Source: Spirochaetales bacterium (GTDB lineage: Bacteria > Spirochaetota > Spirochaetia > DSM-27196 > SLST01). From it: DNA of 35,865 nt. Position 1 is the stretch's first letter. Each line of letters starts with the position of its first letter. The notes under the pieces were generated by a model. That model made no database searches, was not told where the DNA came from, and was given only the letters and a program-made list of their open reading frames with translations. Location of the stretch: NCBI GenBank assembly GCA_007127335.1, contig SKZO01000068.1:1-35865 (forward strand), in the 5' to 3' direction. Made by a program: the position numbers and the translations under genes. This document shows positions 28,272 to 35,865 of this stretch, one piece after another.

Positions 28272-28822
28272 CAGTTGTCCGCCGGGTTCAGGATCTTCTG
28301 GAGACTCTGGCTGATCGTCTTCGCCGCCTTCTCGGCATCGGTCTTCGGCACACGCGCATCCTGCCAGAGGCTCTTCGCGAAAAACGCGCCCACGGTCTGG
28401 AGAATGTCCGGTTCCTTGAACACGACGTAGGCGAAGTTCTCCCCTTTCGGTTGGAGGATCGTGAAGCTCGTGTACGTGACCACCGGCTCCTTGCCCATCA
28501 TGATCCTGTCCTGCCGCTTGGTGACCAGCGAGTCCACTTCCTTGAATCTGTACGGAATCGCGTGCCCGCGATCGCGCATCGCGGGCTCCATGTGCTTACG
28601 ACTGTAGCTTGCCGGCTCAACGACGACGAACTGCTTGAAGCCGTCCGCCTGGAAGACAATGCCCTCTTCGTTACGATAGATGTCCTTCACATTGTTGTAC
28701 GATGTGACTTCGTACTTCGTGTAGGTCGTTTCTTCGTCGAAGAACGATGTGATGATGAGCCCGCCCTCGGTCGGGAGCTCACTTGCCATGTATGCCTTGA
28801 ACAGGTCCTTGATCTGCGCCAT
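28271..28822 (-). CDS. Conserved hypothetical protein
   Basis: MAQIKDLFKAYMASELPTEGGLIITSFFDEETTYTKYEVTSYNNVKDIYRNEEGIVFQADGFKQF...; good promoter and GGAGGGT RBS upstream. Confidence 0.75.
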   Translation of the reverse strand: MAQIKDLFKAYMASELPTEGGLIITSFFDEETTYTKYEVTSYNNVKDIYRNEEGIVFQADGFKQFVVVEPASYSRKHMEPAMRDRGHAIPYRFKEVDSLVTKRQDRIMMGKEPVVTYTSFTILQPKGENFAYVVFKEPDILQTVGAFFAKSLWQDARVPKTDAEKAAKTISQSLQKILNPADN

Positions 28823-28841
28823 GTACCCTCCGAATACCTCC

Positions 28842-28870
28842 ACTATATCTCGCGTTGTCGCCTACGTCAA
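28842..28870 (-). promoter_or_regulatory. Predicted sigma70-type promoter (TTGACG-17-TATAGT) for the 28271-28822 gene
   Basis: -10 TATAGT at 28842-28847, -35 TTGACG at 28865-28870, 17-bp spacer. Confidence 0.65.
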
Positions 28871-28884
28871 AACACTTTCCCCCG

Positions 28885-28913
28885 TTGAGAAAGTCTGCGG
28901 CAATTATTACACT
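28885..28913 (+). promoter_or_regulatory. Predicted promoter (TTGAGA-17-TACACT) for the J-domain gene
   Basis: -35 TTGAGA 28885-28890, -10 TACACT 28908-28913, 17-bp spacer, ATG at 28923. Confidence 0.55.
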
Positions 28914-28922
28914 TGGCGGGCT

Positions 28923-29747
28923 ATGGCGCCGCATACCGGCCGAGCCTTCATCTCCGCGGAGAAGGCACTCGAGCTCTTCAAGATTGGCCCTGCGGCGTCT
29001 CTCCGCGACCTCAATGCCGCCTATAGACGACTCGTTCGACGCTATCACCCGGACTACAACCCGGATCGCCTCGAATGGGCCCATACCTCTATGGTCAAGA
29101 TCAATGCTGCCTACGACGTAGCTGTCGAGCACCTCGCGGCACTCCGGTATGAGGAGGTTCAGGCCCATCTGGACAAGGAGATCCGCGCGCATGACGAGTT
29201 CAACGCACTCTTCTCGAACGTTGCCAACAGGGTCCTTGACGGCGTGTTCACCTACTATCAGTACGGCCTTGAAAACCCGCATCAGCGCAGGTCAGGGACC
29301 CCCCGTATCCGCTACCGCAGCGCGGTACGCCGTATCACGGAGGCCGTGACCCAGCTCGAACGCCTGCGCGTACCGAACCCGGTGGACGGAGAGACGCTCG
29401 AGGTCTTCACCGGCTTCGCACGCGCATTTCTCCAGTGCATGCAGATCGACCGCACACTCGCACCGACGAGCTCGCGTGAGGAGCACGGGGCGCATCAGCG
29501 ATACCGCGATGGAAGTCGTGCGCTCGACGCGGCAATCCGGCGCGCGTTCTTCCGCAACGAGCTGTCACCACGCGGCGAGCTCGCCTCACCCCAGAGCCTT
29601 GCGCTCAGCCTGAACGAGTACATGTCCGTGGTCACGAACTATCAGAAATCGAGCTGGGTCACTGAGACGGCCATGAAACTATGTCTGCTCGACGCCTTTC
29701 AGGCGCTGCTGGCAATCTCGGAGCGGGTCCCGGAACTCGGCCTGTAG
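28923..29747 (+). CDS. N-terminal J-domain (DnaJ-like) protein
   Basis: ALELFKIGPAASLRDLNAAYRRLVRRYHPDYNPDRLEWAHTSMVKINAAYDVAVEHL with HPD motif; about 200 aa of unassigned C-terminal sequence. Confidence 0.82.
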   Translation: MAPHTGRAFISAEKALELFKIGPAASLRDLNAAYRRLVRRYHPDYNPDRLEWAHTSMVKINAAYDVAVEHLAALRYEEVQAHLDKEIRAHDEFNALFSNVANRVLDGVFTYYQYGLENPHQRRSGTPRIRYRSAVRRITEAVTQLERLRVPNPVDGETLEVFTGFARAFLQCMQIDRTLAPTSSREEHGAHQRYRDGSRALDAAIRRAFFRNELSPRGELASPQSLALSLNEYMSVVTNYQKSSWVTETAMKLCLLDAFQALLAISERVPELGL

Positions 29748-29807
29748 CATCGAACCCACGATGCGTGAAGAGACCGGCAAGGCGCTATCGCGTCAGCCGG
29801 TCCGGCC

Positions 29808-32465
29808 TCACTGGTGCGCGACGGTCTGCCTCGCGGCCGCCTCAGCGGCAACGTTCATCCTGGCTACCGCGTGCTTCGCGATCGGTATCCCATACGCCGA
29901 ACAGCTGGTGTAGTTCAGGCCGATGCTTCGCACGTAGGCGATGTTCTCCGGCTCCGCACCGTGCTCTCCGCAGAGGCCCATGGATATGTCCGGCCGTGTC
30001 AGGCGACCTCGTTCAGCAGCGATGTGAATGAGCTCCTTCACCTGCTCTCCGAGTACCTTGAAGGGGTTGGTCTCCAGCAGGTCGAACTCGTTATAGTCGC
30101 TGAAGAAGCTGTTGAAATCGTCCCTTGAGAGCCCGTTCGTCGTCTGGGTCAGATCGTTCGTCCCGAAGCTGAAGAACTCCGCGTACTGGGCTATACTGTC
30201 TGCGTTCAGTGCCGCGGCCGGAAGCTCGATCATCGTGCCGACCTTGTAGTCGACCGATCTCGCCTTGAACTTCTTCTTGACCTTCTCCTCAATCTCCTTG
30301 ATTCCGACGATTGCCTTCCCTTCGATCCTTTTGCCGTTGCGAATCGTCTTCATCTCATGCGCGCTCATGATGAGCGGGATCATGATCTCCGGTCTGGGGT
30401 TCTTCTTCTCGGCCCTGAGCTTGTAGGCAGCCTCGAAAATCGCCTCCACCTGCATGTTGTAGATCTCGGGGTAGCTGATCGCAACGCGGATGCCACGGTG
30501 ACCGAGCATCGGGTTGAACTCCTTCAACAGATCGCACCGGCTGCGTACCTCGGCCTCGCTCACTTTGGGATACTGCTTGCGGAAATGCCTGATGAACTCG
30601 TCCATGCTCTCACGCGTGTGCGGCAGGAACTCGTGCAACGGTGCATCGAGCAGCCGGATCGTGACCGGCAGGCCGTCCATGATTTTCAGCAGGTCGTAGA
30701 AGTCCTTGACCTGGTACTTCTTGAGGTCGACGAGCGCCTTCTCCCGGTCCTCTTTGGTACCCGCGATGATCATCGTTCTGAACTTGAGGATCCTGTCCTC
30801 GGCGAAGAACATGTGCTCGGTTCGGCAGAGGCCAATGCCGTGCGCGTGGAACTTCCTCGCGAGCTCAGCGTCCTTCGGCTGATCTCCGTTGCAGTGAACG
30901 TCGAAATCCGGCGTGATGTGCGTCTCGCAGATGTCGAGGAACTCGAGCAGACCGCTTCCCTCGGGACTCGGCTTCGTGAGCTCACCCCGCCCGAAATAGA
31001 CGGTAGGCTCCTCGTAGTACGGCACGTTCACGGTGATGTAGTCGCCCTGCTTGATCGTCTTGCGCCCGATCTTCATCTGCTTGTCGCCCCAGGTGATGTC
31101 GGGCTTCACAAGCGCCACTTTCCCGAGACTCCGGGCGACGACCGGGGCATGACTCGCGTACCCGCCTTCGCTCGAGAGGACACCGGTGGCGACCTCGATG
31201 GCCTTTACGTCTTCGGCAAAGGTGGCCGGCATCGCGAGGATGAAGTTCGCGTCCTCGTCCTTCTGCACGGCCATACGATACGCCTTGATCAGGTCCTCGG
31301 TGTCGAAGTAGACCCGCCCGATGGCGGCGCCTACGGCCCCGGCAATACCCCCGGACTGGCTCCCGGCGTCCTTGACCGAACGAACATCGAGAGCAGGATG
31401 GAGCAACTCGCTGAGCCGGCCGGGCTTGATCGTCTCTATGATGTACTTGTCGTCAATGACCTTCTTCTTGTGCAGATCGAGCAGGGTCTTCAGTTCCGCC
31501 TGCGCGCTCTTGTTGATCACCTCCATCTGGTCGATGACCCACAGCTTACCCTGTTCTATGGTGAACCGGACTCGTCTGATCTCCCGGAAGTGAGCCTCGA
31601 GCTCCGATCCGATCGTGTCGAGCTCGGCCTTGACGGCTTTTGCAATCTTCGAGAGTGGCTTGCCGGAGACCTCGGTGTCGTCGAAGGACCCTTCGAAGAA
31701 CTCGCCCGTGATGCCGCTCTCCCCCGTGATGATATCCCGGGTATGAAAATACCCGAACAGACTGTTCTTCCCGAAGTTACCGAACACCATCGTCTGAACG
31801 AGAATCGCCGAGTCGCTCGAGCTCTGGTTGATCTGGAAGAGTTTGTGGTACGTCTTCAGGACATAGCGGAACTGCTCGTAACAGTCGGTGAACACCTCGT
31901 TCGGGAAGACATCGCCGTGCTTCTCGACGGCCCCGAGCACCGCCTTCCGGCTGTCGGTCTTCTCCGCGGCATCATGGAACTCTTTCCTCGCCTTCTCCAG
32001 CTTCGTCTTGCGACGCGCCGGAACGCCCTCGGTCAGCAGTTCCATCTCAGCGATGTGAGCGAGCGCATTGCCGAACTCGTGGTAGGCAAACTGCTCCCCG
32101 ACATATGCGGCGAACCCATCGACCGTCTGGGTAGACAGCCCGATATTGTGGATGGTCGAGAAGGTGTTCACCATGTTCAGCATGGGACTCTCCACGACCT
32201 TGATGAGCAATGGATTCGAGCTGCTGTTGAACTCCTTGAGGAAGATCGTCTCCATATCGGAGAGCGGATCCTTGAGCATATCAAAGACACCCGCCTCGTC
32301 GGCGGCAATCTGGTTCAACGTATCATTGGTGACGATGAACCCCGGGGAAATGGGCGCCCCGAGCGACGCGAGCTCCATGATGCGCCGACCGCGACTGCCG
32401 ACCACCTCAAGAATCTCCGGATCACTGAGATACTCAGTACTGCTAAACGAGTAATACTCCTGCAT
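29808..32465 (-). CDS. Pyruvate phosphate dikinase-like protein with degenerate ATP-grasp domain
   Basis: GGYASHAPVVARSLGKVALV (phosphohistidine), LCRTEHMFFAEDRI, IRLLDAPLHEFLPHT, GHRGIRVAISYPEIYNMQ, MIELPAAALNADSIAQYAEFFSFGTNDLTQTTNGLSRDD, MGLCGEHGAEPENI; N-terminal third divergent from canonical PPDK. Confidence 0.9.
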   Translation of the reverse strand: MQEYYSFSSTEYLSDPEILEVVGSRGRRIMELASLGAPISPGFIVTNDTLNQIAADEAGVFDMLKDPLSDMETIFLKEFNSSSNPLLIKVVESPMLNMVNTFSTIHNIGLSTQTVDGFAAYVGEQFAYHEFGNALAHIAEMELLTEGVPARRKTKLEKARKEFHDAAEKTDSRKAVLGAVEKHGDVFPNEVFTDCYEQFRYVLKTYHKLFQINQSSSDSAILVQTMVFGNFGKNSLFGYFHTRDIITGESGITGEFFEGSFDDTEVSGKPLSKIAKAVKAELDTIGSELEAHFREIRRVRFTIEQGKLWVIDQMEVINKSAQAELKTLLDLHKKKVIDDKYIIETIKPGRLSELLHPALDVRSVKDAGSQSGGIAGAVGAAIGRVYFDTEDLIKAYRMAVQKDEDANFILAMPATFAEDVKAIEVATGVLSSEGGYASHAPVVARSLGKVALVKPDITWGDKQMKIGRKTIKQGDYITVNVPYYEEPTVYFGRGELTKPSPEGSGLLEFLDICETHITPDFDVHCNGDQPKDAELARKFHAHGIGLCRTEHMFFAEDRILKFRTMIIAGTKEDREKALVDLKKYQVKDFYDLLKIMDGLPVTIRLLDAPLHEFLPHTRESMDEFIRHFRKQYPKVSEAEVRSRCDLLKEFNPMLGHRGIRVAISYPEIYNMQVEAIFEAAYKLRAEKKNPRPEIMIPLIMSAHEMKTIRNGKRIEGKAIVGIKEIEEKVKKKFKARSVDYKVGTMIELPAAALNADSIAQYAEFFSFGTNDLTQTTNGLSRDDFNSFFSDYNEFDLLETNPFKVLGEQVKELIHIAAERGRLTRPDISMGLCGEHGAEPENIAYVRSIGLNYTSCSAYGIPIAKHAVARMNVAAEAAARQTVAHQ

Positions 32466-32500
32466 TCCCTCTCTCCATGGTGCGAGCGATCACCAAGGGC

Positions 32501-32537
32501 GTCGCGACGAAGGCCCTCTCCGGGAGGAAGTCGCAAC
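32501..32537 (-). other. Intergenic stem-loop between the 32552-33514 gene and the PPDK-like gene
   Basis: RNA: GUUGCGAC-UU-CCUC-CCGGA-GAGG-GCCUUC-GUCGCGAC; 8-bp outer stem (one G-U) and nested 4-bp stem; no U-tract. Confidence 0.4.
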
Positions 32538-32551
32538 ACCTGCACAGCCCG

Positions 32552-33514
32552 TCAGAATAGGTCCAGCACCTGGTCGTAGCCGCCTTTCAGGAACGCCTCG
32601 AATCGGGGGCTCGCCCCCTCATAGAGGTAGCGCTGCAGCTTGCGGACGTCCTTGATCTCATCGCCCGCGACGCTGAACATGATGGGAACACCATGCTTGA
32701 CCTTACCCCACTTGAAAAGTGAGTTGATATCGTTGATCCGTTCGTTCTCGTACCATATAAGCACATCGAGCCCGGGGTACTTTGCCTGGTAACTGGCAAT
32801 AACCTTCTTCCAGGCTTCGACGTTCCCGTTATGGAAGAGCTCGTTCGTCACGACGACCGAGTACTTCGGTGTTATGCGCTTTCTGCTGCCCGCACGCTGG
32901 GTCGGCGCATCCACAGCTACGGCAGCCGAGGCCGCCGGTGCTGCCTGAGTCTCGTCAAAACTGGGCACCGCGGCAGCGGGCTTCAGGACCCGCCGATTCC
33001 CACGGTATGCGGAATCGTCCTTGACGCTCTTACCGTACAGAACCTTCAGAACGTCGTCGGTCGCTCGTTCAAGTGTCTTCTGATCGAGGGACCCGGTTGC
33101 CGGACCCACCAGCATAAGGAAATACTCGTCCTTCACCAGCGGTAGCACGCCGTCCCAATGAGCCGGGTTCGCCGGGTTGATGACGTACAGCCCAGCCTGG
33201 GGATGGTAGTAACAGAGAATGACGTGAACCTTGCCCCACTTCGACACGGCCTCGATCACCGGCTGAACGTCCTCGACGGTCTTCTCAAGGTTGTGAGAGC
33301 GGGTAACGTAGCCGAGTTTGTCAACCAGAAGTGCGTTCAGAATGGCACGGACCTGGTACCGCTCGAGCGCTCCATCCTCGAGCGCCTCATTGAGGACGTC
33401 GGCGAGGTTATACCCCTCGCCGACATCTTCCGCGAACCCATTGACGCTTTTGAAGTGGCGCAGGGCGGTGTTGAAGCCCGCCCTGCGCGAAAGAAGATTC
33501 AGTGTGTTTTCCAT
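32552..33514 (-). CDS. Conserved hypothetical protein encoded immediately after cfpA
   Basis: 320 aa, two globular regions joined by an Ala/Pro-rich linker (KPAAAVPSFDETQAAPAASAAVAVDAPTQRAGSRKR); ATG lies 3 nt after the cfpA stop codon. Confidence 0.82.
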   Translation of the reverse strand: MENTLNLLSRRAGFNTALRHFKSVNGFAEDVGEGYNLADVLNEALEDGALERYQVRAILNALLVDKLGYVTRSHNLEKTVEDVQPVIEAVSKWGKVHVILCYYHPQAGLYVINPANPAHWDGVLPLVKDEYFLMLVGPATGSLDQKTLERATDDVLKVLYGKSVKDDSAYRGNRRVLKPAAAVPSFDETQAAPAASAAVAVDAPTQRAGSRKRITPKYSVVVTNELFHNGNVEAWKKVIASYQAKYPGLDVLIWYENERINDINSLFKWGKVKHGVPIMFSVAGDEIKDVRKLQRYLYEGASPRFEAFLKGGYDQVLDLF

Positions 33515-33517
33515 ACC

Positions 33518-35494
33518 CTACAGTTCTTGGAGATCATCGGAAGACTTCCGGCGGCGGCGTGACGGCGTCACGTCGGCCTTCCCTTTCACTCCGGCATCAC
33601 TCGACTCCTCGTCATCGGTTGCCGACTCGAAGTGCTGAGCCTCCGGCACCTGGGCGGTGATATCATCGTCCACGGTGGTCATGAAGCTCTGGTTGAGGTC
33701 CTCACGAACCGTGCTGCGGCGGCGCTTGAAGGTTGCGAAGGCCGCATCCTGGAAGCCTTTGGAGACACCGTGCAGGAACTCGTTCAGCACGTTCGCCATA
33801 CCGCTGAGCGTGAACTTCTTTCGCTTGATGCTGGTGATGTCCACGTCGAGAATGAGGCCCGGCTGGATGTGGTACGGGTTGATCAGATAGTCGAACTCCT
33901 CGAACTCCCGCCGCAGGAAGTCGATCCGCTTGTCGACCTCGACTCGCTCCTTGGGATTGAGGTGTCCGTATACGGTCGCAACTGTCTCCTGCGAACGGTT
34001 GAGCATCTTTTTCAGAAGAGCCTTTTCGTGCAGGTACGTGTTGTTGAGCCGCTCGACATCCGTCTCTTCGGCCTTGATCCGCAGGATCTCGTTCCAGGTC
34101 TTCTCGATCTCCTCGTAGAGCGGCTCACCGCTTTCCTGCTTCGCACGCCGAACCCGGCCGCGCATCCGCTTCGCCACGTCATCGAAATCGTTGACCCGCA
34201 TACCGCTCTTGTTGCTGTCGTACAGTGCGCGAACAACGTCCCAGGCATGGGTGATCTCGTTCTTGAACGCTTCCATCTGCTTGTCGTAGGCGTCCCGCTC
34301 CTTCAGCAGCTGTTCCTGATCATAGTACTTCAGCCGCATCTGGTATCGTTCATCCGGCAGGTTTTTGACGTCCGTGTCCTCGTACTCGCGCACGATGAGC
34401 TCGCGAGCATTCTTCAGGTTCTCGATGTACTGGTAGCCCATCTTCGAGGTGTCGAGAATCGAGGTAAGCGAGTTGATCGCCGTGTTGAAGCCACGGTTAC
34501 GGATGTTCTCCGCATCGATGATCTTCTTGATGTTCTCACGGATATTCAGCGGATCGAACTCCTTGGGATCGATCTCCGCCCGCAGGCCCTCGATCTTCTC
34601 GACGAGCTCCTTCGCCATGAAGGTGTACCGCTTTGAGCTCTCGTCCTCCGCATCGTCGTCCGTGTAGTTGGGAACGCGCTTGATCTTCTCGAAGATCATC
34701 TCGCTGTCGGTCAGCTCATCCTTGCCCTCATCAACGAGCTCATCCTGATAGCGTTCGACTTCCTGCTCGATCAGCGTCGTGATCGTCTTGGAGATCTGAT
34801 CCTTGATGAGGAACTCGACGGTGACCTGATACTGGAAGATCGGGCTGATGAGCTCCGAGTCGAGGATATTGACCGAGAGCTTGACGTCGCTGACGTTCTT
34901 CGGCTTGTGAAGGTTGTCCTTGAACGCACACTTCACGATCGAGTACGCGTTTTCGCCCCGGATGAAGGCACCGACGTCGGCCTTCTGCCGCAGCAGCGCA
35001 TTGGTGTCGTTCTCCAGATCGTTCATCCCTCGCTGGATGTGTCCCTGGAGATGGCCGTACATATTGACCATCGACTTCTCGATCTCTCCGGTGTTGAACT
35101 TGTCGGCGCCACCGATCTGATCGAGCATCTCGGCGATCTCTTTGGGCGAGTAGCGCGCAAGGGCCTTGGACTCTTCCTTGTCGATGAAGTTACGAACCTT
35201 CTTCACCATCTCATCTTCAGAGGTAACGATGTACCGGTTGAACATGTTCTGGTAATTCTGGTTGTAGTAGTTGTAGAGCTTTTCCTTCAACCCACCCATG
35301 ACGTCGAGCTGCTCGAGCACTTCGTTCGGCAGCTTGACCTGAATGTCCTTGAGGATGTTTTCTACCTCTTCAGCGATGACCTGCTTGTACTCGTCCTTCT
35401 GGCTTCGCCCTTCCTGGGCCAGACTGTTGCGTGATCCAACAGCTGACGGCTTGCGAGGGTGAAATACGTTTGGACTCCTCGGGATATCGGACAT
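33518..35494 (-). CDS. cfpA: Cytoplasmic filament protein A (CfpA)
   Basis: 658 aa, highly charged, coiled-coil-rich; recognised as treponemal CfpA ([66 protein letters not shown]...); RBS AGGAAGGAG; same neighbours as recalled for T. pallidum cfpA. Confidence 0.87.
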   Translation of the reverse strand: MSDIPRSPNVFHPRKPSAVGSRNSLAQEGRSQKDEYKQVIAEEVENILKDIQVKLPNEVLEQLDVMGGLKEKLYNYYNQNYQNMFNRYIVTSEDEMVKKVRNFIDKEESKALARYSPKEIAEMLDQIGGADKFNTGEIEKSMVNMYGHLQGHIQRGMNDLENDTNALLRQKADVGAFIRGENAYSIVKCAFKDNLHKPKNVSDVKLSVNILDSELISPIFQYQVTVEFLIKDQISKTITTLIEQEVERYQDELVDEGKDELTDSEMIFEKIKRVPNYTDDDAEDESSKRYTFMAKELVEKIEGLRAEIDPKEFDPLNIRENIKKIIDAENIRNRGFNTAINSLTSILDTSKMGYQYIENLKNARELIVREYEDTDVKNLPDERYQMRLKYYDQEQLLKERDAYDKQMEAFKNEITHAWDVVRALYDSNKSGMRVNDFDDVAKRMRGRVRRAKQESGEPLYEEIEKTWNEILRIKAEETDVERLNNTYLHEKALLKKMLNRSQETVATVYGHLNPKERVEVDKRIDFLRREFEEFDYLINPYHIQPGLILDVDITSIKRKKFTLSGMANVLNEFLHGVSKGFQDAAFATFKRRRSTVREDLNQSFMTTVDDDITAQVPEAQHFESATDDEESSDAGVKGKADVTPSRRRRKSSDDLQEL

Positions 35495-35566
35495 ACTAAC
35501 TCCTTCCTGGTGGTGGTATTGGGCGACAGCACTACGCTCCGCCCGGCTCTCGTTCTCCCCGGCCTA

Positions 35567-35594
35567 AGTATAATACACTTTCCCACGTTAACAA
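35567..35594 (-). promoter_or_regulatory. Predicted cfpA promoter (TTGTTA-16-TATACT)
   Basis: -10 TATACT 35567-35572, -35 TTGTTA 35589-35594, 16-bp spacer, A-rich stretch upstream (TAAAAAG); AT-rich island in a high-GC region. Confidence 0.65.
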
Positions 35595-35622
35595 CTTTTT
35601 ACCCCTTCTCTCCTCCTTCGGT

Positions 35623-35865
35623 CTACTCGCCCCAACGATCAAGGGTCTCATCGACCAGGCGGGTAAAATTCTCGGTGTGCGACGCCTCGCCGAGAACCGC
35701 CAGCGACTCGGCAATCTGTGACCGACGCGCGTCTCCGGTGGCCTGGTCCTCATACTCGGATACGAGTCGCGTGTACCGGTCGTAGTCGCTGCGCAGACGA
35801 GCCACCATGTACCGGACAGTGATCTCCCACAGAGTGTCGCCCCGCACTACAGTGTAGCGCGTGCC
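35623..35865 (-). CDS. LysM-domain protein, C-terminal end (runs off right edge)
   Basis: The in-frame reading extends past the listed ORF start: GTRYTVVRGDTLWEITVRYMVARLRSDYDRYTRLVSEYEDQATGDARRSQIAESLAVLGEASHTENFTRLVDETLDRWGE*; YTVVRGDTLWEI is a LysM core motif. Confidence 0.65.
   Translation of the reverse strand, partial: GTRYTVVRGDTLWEITVRYMVARLRSDYDRYTRLVSEYEDQATGDARRSQIAESLAVLGEASHTENFTRLVDETLDRWGE

Noticed and set aside
30357-32579. 740-aa plus-strand ORF antisense to the PPDK-like gene
   Set aside because: Low-stop antisense shadow of a high-GC gene; composition (Leu/Val/Glu/Arg-rich, no recognisable motif) mirrors the true minus-strand coding frame.
1-35865. CRISPR arrays, tRNA/rRNA genes, transposases or phage modules
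   Set aside because: None recognised on reading; no regularly spaced repeats and no transposase or integrase motifs among the ORFs. A dedicated tRNAscan/CRISPR search was not possible here.

Overview
High-GC bacterial window, most likely a spirochaete: a CfpA cytoplasmic filament protein lies at 33518-35494, followed by a conserved hypothetical gene and a PPDK-like gene in an order I recall from Treponema. From left to right there are five blocks. (1) A long minus-strand sugar/uronate catabolic block (1-13.7 kb): ArgJ-like (partial, off the left edge), KDPG aldolase, KDG kinase, three Gfo/Idh/MocA oxidoreductases, two TIM-barrel isomerases, a GH88-like unsaturated glucuronyl hydrolase, an SDR, MalQ, a LiaF-like protein and a large uncharacterised protein. 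A short LacI-family C-terminal remnant sits after malQ. (2) A plus-strand CPBP-like membrane protein, condensation-type acyltransferase and zinc-ribbon membrane protein. (3) An AraC regulator, rhaA, rhaM, fucU/rbsD-like gene and rph. (4) A MinD/ParA ATPase fused to a long C-terminal region, a serine-hydrolase-fold protein lacking catalytic residues, a GH2 beta-galactosidase, an MDR dehydrogenase and an FAD oxidoreductase. (5) A divergent small-protein/J-domain pair and the cfpA locus. The most interesting signal is the PPDK-like protein next to cfpA. Its phosphohistidine and PEP/pyruvate domains look intact, but by manual alignment every ATP-grasp residue I could place (K22, R92, D321, E323, Q335, R337 in C. 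symbiosum PPDK numbering) is substituted. Other leads are a 15-nt motif shared by the cfpA promoter and the divergent J-domain promoter region, recurrent leaderless promoter architecture, and several probable pseudoenzymes. All assignments come from reading the sequence; no database search was run.
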